Below, one piece after another: positions 57,801 through 64,000 of a stretch of 64,000 nucleotides of DNA (its first letter is position 1; each line of letters opens with the position of its first letter). The DNA comes from Fallopia convolvulus (taxonomy: Eukaryota > Streptophyta > Magnoliopsida > Caryophyllales > Polygonaceae). Position numbers and translations under genes: made by a program. Below the pieces are notes generated by a model. It saw only the letters and a list, made by a program, of their open reading frames with translations. It searched no databases and was not told the origin of the DNA. The DNA is taken from the NCBI GenBank assembly GCA_964016875.1, contig OZ024719.1, positions 27,161,877 to 27,225,876 on the forward strand, read 5' to 3'.

Positions 57801-58718
57801 AGGAACAATGATCCACAGCTGACTCAGCCATATATATCTTGTGCAAATAACACTGGAAGAAAACGTGGCAAATCAAAATCAGAGCATGCCAGCTAAGATT
57901 CTGTTTTATCTTCCTAACAATTTCTTGTTTTGTAACAGCACCAGCTAAACCCGTCGTTTATTTCATAAGTATATTAGCACTTGGCATAACCATGTAGGTG
58001 GAAACTATAAAGTACATTCATAAACGATATTATGACAAAAATCACCAAAAATGGCACAGATTTAGCTTTATTCATTGGTTTACACAAAAATTGAGCTACC
58101 CAGGGCACATTGGCAAACCCCACTCACAGTGAGCAACATAGCGCGATTTTAACATCAAAGAAGCACAGGGCACAATAGCTCAGTCGAAAACAACACTTAA
58201 ACATAGTAATGACTGCAGAAACGGTGAAATAAGAAAAATAAAGGCATGTAATTGGAGCACCCACCGCAGTACGATCACGGGGATGATTATAACGGCACCG
58301 ATTGCCAAAGCCGCACAACCCAGTCCGCATATAATAGACACAATCCGGCACACCCAGGCGCTCGGGATACGTCTCCGTGCTTGTCAGCCCCAATGTCCAC
58401 ATCGACTCTTCAGTGACAGTCCAAACAACAAGGAAAACCGAAAAATTAAGCGCATGAGAACTCAAAAACCAGCAACAAGGAAGTTATTCGAAACCAAGCA
58501 AAACCCTAGCTAATCAGAAATCCCCGAAAGACAGCATTGGAAGGAGAGAGAAAAAAAAACCCTAAATTCCTGTTAGGACGAAAAAATGCAAGCGAAATGC
58601 TGATCAAAACAGCAGTGAAACAAAGTGATGGCGTACCTTCGAGCCCCGTATCCGTCCATTCCGGGCGAGGATCCGGCTCCAAACCTTCCCGCCCCGAATT
58701 TCGCCGGTACATGTCCAT
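54890..58718 (-). CDS. CCCH zinc-finger protein, five fingers (ZFN-type)
   Basis: The seven coding exons are 58637-58718, 58265-58407, 57704-57769, 57411-57530, 56999-57292, 56294-56605 and 54890-55222 (minus strand), all with GT-AG borders and totalling 449 aa. Five CX8CX5CX3H fingers start at Cys 50, 96, 142, 298 and 344. The first three are closely spaced, then comes a Pro/Ser-rich spacer, then the last pair. This is the layout of plant ZFN1-3-type nuclear proteins, which bind RNA or DNA. Each finger follows a YPER/FPER-type or GEIE/GEQ lead-in. Finger 2 is split by intron 3 right after CQ. The C-terminus is Ser/Pro-rich. All introns are phase 0 except the first. Intron 5 has a MITE-like insert and a copied piece of exon 5. 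The family is firm; the orthologue is not assigned. Confidence 0.93.
56660..56945. mobile_element. Possible MITE in intron 5 of the CCCH gene
   Basis: The left end reads TACTTCTTCCGTTGACTTAT and both ends contain TATTTGTCCTTT in inverted orientation, as in common plant MITEs with CTTCCGT termini. The interior is AT-rich and non-coding. Exact ends are uncertain. Confidence 0.4.
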
Positions 58719-59080
58719 TGTACTGCTACTTTTGACACCCGAAATTCACTGCTGAAGCCCCCCTCCCGAACAATTATTTGCAAAGAATGGGAACCTAAAA
58801 ACAAAATTGATCCGAGAAGGAAAAAGCTTAAAGAGATAGAATGTTACGAGAGATATGTGGAGAAGAGAAAGTGGGAAATGGGGGAGGGGAAGAGAGAAAC
58901 GGAAGGGAGACGAAAGGTTTTTGCTTTTTTCTCTCTCCTCACACTCACTCACTCTCTCACTCTCTCTCTCCTGCCAGTGTCTTCGTCAAGCAGTGTGTAT
59001 GTACGGACTGGCTTGACTCAACTGCCCCGATACTCTGCTACTTGCTCCAGTGCTTTTTGCTTTGAGAGTGTCTTTATAAT
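58719..59080 (-). promoter_or_regulatory. Promoter and GA-rich leader of the CCCH gene
   Basis: On the minus strand a TTATAAAG box lies near 59070-59078, about 350 bp before the ATG. Downstream of it is a GAGAGA-rich tract (58928-58975; CT-rich on the plus strand), a common feature of plant leaders and a target of GAGA-binding BPC factors. Transcription start is inferred. Confidence 0.5.
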
Positions 59081-59419
59081 TTTACTTTTGTGTTAGTTTT
59101 TTTTTTGTTCGGCCCGGATCTTCTTACTGAGGTGTGCGGTGTGGCATTTTTTTTTAAGGAAAGAATAAGACCGACAGATTTTTTATCAAAAAAAAAAACC
59201 CGACATATTCAACCTAGCGCATTTTTTACGGATGAGGATACGAAGTCTATACTATGTGAATTTAATGGATACTATATGAGTGGCGTAGACCAGCAATCAA
59301 ATCAGTCCATTTTATTATAATCACGAGGCACATGATCTCAAAAAAACCGTAAAAGAAACATAGCATCTAAAATCACCATCTCAATCCGCAAAGGGCAAGA
59401 TTTGTTTCCTTTTAAAGCA

Positions 59420-59977
59420 TCTATATATATACTAAAGAAGTCACTTTACTGACACATGTCGATCTCATAATCATTTCGCCTATGTGTCGCCTCCATATTC
59501 AATTCTCTTTTGTGTCGCCCCATCATCAACCCTCTAAAACAATTCAATACTAATTTAAAAAAAAAATTTATAATTATTTTGTTTTATTTGTATATATGTT
59601 TGTTACAAACTAATAACTAATCTTAGATTCATTTTTATCTTATTCTATTTTGATTAATTATACATTTTATTGATTAATCTTAATCTTAGATTAATTATAC
59701 ATTCAAATCTCATATTATAATGAAAAAATTATATAAGTTAGAATTGAAATTTTGTTTGATATTATATGTATAGATTTTTAATTCAAACATATGTGTATAA
59801 ATTTAAAAATTATTAAACTAATTCATTTTATTTTAGTAAAGGAAAAAATATTGAATATTACATTAAAATAATGCATAAATTTTATTCATATTGACATAAA
59901 AATTCAAATTAATTTATTTTTAAAATAAATGATTTATATTTGACTAAACTCATACAAGGTACGAGTACTTATGCTAG
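59420..59977 (+). mobile_element. Helitron nested in the LINE RNase H domain
   Basis: It begins TCTATATATATACTAAAG after host A 59419 and ends CTAG before host T 59978. An imperfect hairpin (AAGGTAC and AGTACTT, about 59956-59970) lies just upstream of the end. Joining the two flanks keeps the LINE reading frame open across the site, independent support for these exact ends. Length is 558 bp, non-coding. Confidence 0.85.
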
Positions 59978-60784
59978 TTTATCACTATAAGATTGTCACC
60001 TTCTATCTCTATTTTCGATAGATTTTTGTCTTTAGCGTCACACACAACATTGTACATTCCTCTTGCTTGAGCTTGTAGTACACCCCAATAGTCATTGGTT
60101 GTAGCATTCAAAGAAATAATATTTTCGTGATGACCTCGAATAATATATCCCACAGTCGCTTTTCCATTGTCTCTCTTTGATCCGTCGAAATTAATCTTCA
60201 GAAATTTACGCTCGAGTTTAGTCCATTTCTTGTTTTTTCTCTTATGCTTTGATCTTAGTTGTTCCTGTGTACAAGGAAGTAAATTGTTACTTAGTGATTT
60301 CGATTTGTGTCATAGTCTAATATGGGATTTTATAAATTCTTTTATGTTTTGAGTTGGTCCTTCAATGGGTTGATTGAATATCGTTTTGTTCCTGTAATAC
60401 CAAATACTCCACTAGGCTATCAATAAATTATTAAATTTCGATGATTGCAGTTTTTCTTTTAGATATTGTAATATTGTCGCAATCTCATTGTCATTGCCCT
60501 GTACTTGTAATATGGCTTCAACAAAACAGGGATCTAATCTATGTAATGTCGTGAAAGAAAATAGGCACTCAAATAACTGATGATTAATTGTTTCATTCGA
60601 ATGCTAACATAGCAGACATTCTGGTGTAATAGTAGCGTGGTTATGAAGTAGTCTATCTTTTGTCAGTAGCGTGATTAATTGCTTTCACTCCGTCACGATC
60701 ACTATTTGAAATTTTGTGTTTTTAATTCCAAAATCATCTCTCATGTACGCGCCATAAAAAGTTAAGGGGCAGAAAAACTAAACA

Positions 60785-61614
60785 TCTACATAGTACAATA
60801 CTAAAGTATAAACAATGTATGTAGAAAATTTTGTGTTACTTGTCATCATTTGAAAATATTAGTATTATTTTATATATAAATTTTGTCAAAATATTGCCCA
60901 CTTTCCCACATTCTCCACTTTCTATGACACCACTATAATATATTTTTAATGAAAATTTGATTAAAAATATTTTTTAAAAAGTTATTTAAATGGTTATTTT
61001 GAAGTAACCTAAAAAATATTTTTATGAAAATTTAATTAAAAAAATCTTAATATTCTAATGATTTAGCACAAATTATTTTTTGAATTTATCCAAACACTAT
61101 TTGTAATGAATTGTATCCAAATAATTTCATTATAACCATCTCGTACAAATTTATATTTTGAATTTATCTAAATATTATTATTTACTGGATTTTTTTCTAC
61201 GATAAAGAATTTGGGATAACATTAGTATGAGATTGCACTTAAATGCATATCTAGAAATCATTTCTATAATTTCAAATAATATAATTACATAATAAATAAA
61301 TGTGTTAAAAAATATATTGGTTAAGTGGTGTTATTTTTATAACGGGTAAATAATAATTATAAAATTAGAAGCACTGCTCCACTATTCAAGTTTTTAACTA
61401 TTCACATATAACTTCTACATTTTGAATTGAATTTCACTTTCCATATTTCACATTGTGTTATATATACATATATTGTCTTGTGGGTTTTTTTCCAAACACT
61501 TTGATTTTGACAATTACTCTTCAAGTGTTATAACCTTATAATAATCTTTCAAATATTAAAAGTTATAATATTTATCTATAATTATAACTTGTACATGGTG
61601 CGGCATAACACTAG
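60785..61614 (+). mobile_element. Second Helitron-like insertion in the LINE
   Basis: It starts TCTACATAGTACAATAC after a host A and ends CTAG before a host T. LINE coding resumes on both sides: zinc-binding segment at about 60600-60740, reverse transcriptase side from about 61740. The 3' hairpin is weak (GGTGCGGCA), so the call rests on the termini and on the gap in the LINE. It is AT-rich and has no ORF. Confidence 0.55.
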
Positions 61615-64000
61615 TTCAACAATTTAAGTACAAAATGGTTTCCTTTCAAAAAAGTAGAGAATGTATAACAAAAAAAAAAGTTAGATAAAAAGAGTTCTAT
61701 CATACTATGCTTAAAGTAGATAATTGGAAAATGTATGTTTTTCTTATAAGGAAAGGAATTAGGGTGGCCACATCAACTAGGTGGCCACTGTAGGACATCC
61801 TTGCGGATGAGGGTTAGCAAACCTGAGTCAGCTGCAAATGGGATAGAGGAAACACGTTTGAACGATCCAGTGAAGTGTTCTGTTTTTTCTTATAGCTAAA
61901 AATGTTTTCCGTTTTTAGGTATTTTTCTGTCACTATTTTGACCCAGAGTTTGTCCGGTTCTGCTATGTTTTTGCATAACAGTTTCATTTGGAGTGCTTGG
62001 TTCATTTCTTCCTCCTTAGCGATACCTGCCTCTCCATGGGTAGGAGGTCGATAGATGGAGTTTCAACTAATAAGAGGTTTGTGATTGCGTTCCTTGTTCC
62101 AGAAATTTTTTTGTTGATTTGGTAAAATTCTTTTAGTGGTGCTTGTGGTAACAAAAATAATTGCATGATATAGTTTGGTTATGCTGACAGGTTTGCTTTG
62201 ATTAGGGTTTTACGCCCCTCTTGGGATGGGGTATTGGCTTTCCATTTCGATAGTTGGGATCTGGTTCGTAGTATGAGAGGCTTGAAGGTGTTTTCAGTTA
62301 CTCTCACATTTATGGTTGGGCAGCCCATATATTTATCCAAAGCGACGATGTTCATCATCTAGATGATCTGTTTAATTTGTTCTTTAGTGTTATTACAAGT
62401 GTCCTTGGTGACTTGGAATGCAGATTTCTGGAAGTTGACTTTCTAACCGAAAATTTGGCAGTAGTCATCCACGATGTTTTTAATATTAGTACAGGCTTGG
62501 CTATTGGCCTTAGCGAAAATGATGATATCATCATCAAAAGCCAGGAATGGGATTTTAGTTCCATTTCTAGATATTTAGATCCCAATTTCTCTCTTAGGGT
62601 TGGTGCTGGATATTTGGAGTTGTCTTGCCATGATTTCAGCTACCAAGATGAATAAGTAAGATGATAGAGGGTTCCCCTGCCTTAGGCCCTATTGGGGGAA
62701 GAATTGTTCCGTTGGTCTGTTATTAACCAGGAAAAAGTAAGAAACAGTTTCAACACATTTTCGGATTCAGTCCAGGAATTTATTATGAAAACTGAAACAT
62801 TGCAAGATGTTGGCTAGGAATTCCCAGCTAATTCAATCATAGGCCTTTTCCATGTCGAGTTCTATAGCAATCCAACCTTCTTGCCCCCATTTGTTACCGA
62901 ATGAGTGAAAGATCTCATGTGTTATGAGTGTGTTCTTGTGGATGCTCCTGTTCTGAACGAACGCCCCTTGCATGGGGTGGATGAGTTTGTTTAGAACTTT
63001 TTTGAGGTGGTTTGATAGTATGTTTGAGATTACTTTATATATGGTGTTGCATAGGCTGATGGGCATGTAGTGGTTGGTTACTTGGTTGAATTAGGGCTTT
63101 TGCATTTAGGCAGAAGTGCTATAAATGTGCGGTTGATTTGTATAATGATTTTCCCTGAGTGAAAAAAGCTTTTAAGTGCTTTGATTAGGTTCGGGCCCAA
63201 ATGTACCAATATTTTTTGTAGAAGCTTGCCGACATTCCGTCCAGACCGGGCGATTTGTCATGGTGTTATTGATTTCGGTATTTGATACTGGATTTATGAG
63301 TTCGAGGTTATGTGTATCAGTAATCTCTTTTTAAATAATTTGTAGTATGTTTTTTTTAGTTTTCTACAGTTTATATTCGGGGATCGATATCGATTTAGAA
63401 AGTCACGTTTGATTTGTGTTTTGATGTTTTATGTGTTTGTAATTTGTGTGCCCTCCGTTGTTCGAATCTCTTTAATGTTGATTTTGTTTCTTCTTCCGTT
63501 CGCGATCCGATGGAAGTATTTAGTTTTTTTATCATTTAGTTTAATATGGGTATTCTTTGCCCTTTGTTTCTAGTACGAATAGTGGATTTTCAAAAGGCAT
63601 GATTGCTTCCTTGTTAGTCGCTCTTGTTTTTTAGTAAGGTTCGGAGTGTGTTAACTTCGAAACAAAAGGTCCTTCATTTTATACCTCTACAATTCCATGT
63701 ACAAATTTTCATAACACACCAATTAGTTTGTGGTTTTTGGCTAGTAGGGGATGGTATCTCATCTTGGATTTTGGTGTTTCCTCTTTTTTTTCTTTAGCGC
63801 ATGTGAATCAGGGGTTATAATTTTTTGATCGTTTGCATATGATCCGTGCCCTTTAGCCTTGGGTTTTAGGTTGGTCAACCCTCTAAAGACTTTTCTGGTA
63901 TGTTTATTGTAATTGGATCTCACATTATTTGGGATGGCGCAGTGATTAGTTCTCTAAGGGGTCCATATGGTACTAACCGAAAGAGAATAGTTAGTTAGGA

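Larger units (their letters stand above)
59290..64000 (-). mobile_element. L1-type LINE, decayed, runs off the right edge
   Basis: Read on the minus strand from the right edge: the C-terminal end of ORF1 (YGPLRELI near 63965), an endonuclease start (MKICTWNCRG, ATG 63712) whose middle is missing, and the reverse transcriptase from about 63270 (KSPGLDG), with PISLCNTIYK at 63060, GLRQGNPLSSYLF near 62680 and FDDD where FADD is usual (near 62520). Beyond a Helitron come a zinc-binding segment (ECLLC ... HQLFEC, about 60600) and an RNase H-like domain (LKINFDGSKRDNGKA, about 60190) ending near 59290. Many stops and frame changes make it non-functional. Two Helitrons interrupt it. Confidence 0.8.

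Overview
The window is nuclear DNA of a flowering plant, most likely a eudicot. It is AT-rich, has GT-AG introns, two plant-specific multi-exon genes, and plant-type LTR retrotransposons, LINEs, Helitrons and MITEs. I see no bacterial or organellar features. I cannot name the species.

Only two host genes look intact, both on the minus strand. The first is an NPH3/RPT2-like (BTB-NPH3) gene at 25684-29314: four coding exons, 640 codons, one GC-AG intron, and a C-terminus resembling the 14-3-3-binding tail of NPH3. The second is a five-zinc-finger CCCH gene of the ZFN type at 54890-58718, with seven coding exons and 449 codons. A GRF zinc-finger gene at 11781-12150 is a pseudogene.

The rest is layered transposon DNA. 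From left to right: a small Helitron end and LTR-like debris (1-2800); an Athila-type Ty3/gypsy element with a 5-bp target duplication (2806-11024) that has gag, protease and an env-like frame but no reverse transcriptase or integrase; an opposite-strand non-autonomous gypsy element (12199 to about 14650); the 3' part of another Athila/Tat-like element (about 14656-17954); a Helitron (18497-19913); an AT-rich stretch with a second Helitron family and an LTR end (21850-22700); and a foldback element of about 1.6 kb (23085-24672). After the NPH3-like gene comes a SIRE/Maximus-like Ty1/copia element of 10.5 kb (30733-41231, minus strand) with a third large open reading frame. Then follow an LTR flanked by both a polypurine tract and a primer site (42894-43526), a perfect solo LTR (45420-46817), a 5' LTR/gag fragment (48480 to about 50500) and a 400-bp foldback (50859-51256). 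After the CCCH gene, an L1-type LINE on the minus strand runs off the right edge, with two Helitrons nested in it.

The most unusual pattern is that several LTR-element families here each carry their own short signature word at far more than chance frequency. It is the palindrome TCGGGCCCGA in the first Athila-type element, TCGGTACCGA in the second gypsy element, ACCGCG in the solo LTR, and GTTCCC/GGGAAC throughout the copia element, coding and non-coding alike. Two gypsy elements on opposite strands also lost the same piece: the polypurine tract plus the start of the 3' LTR.
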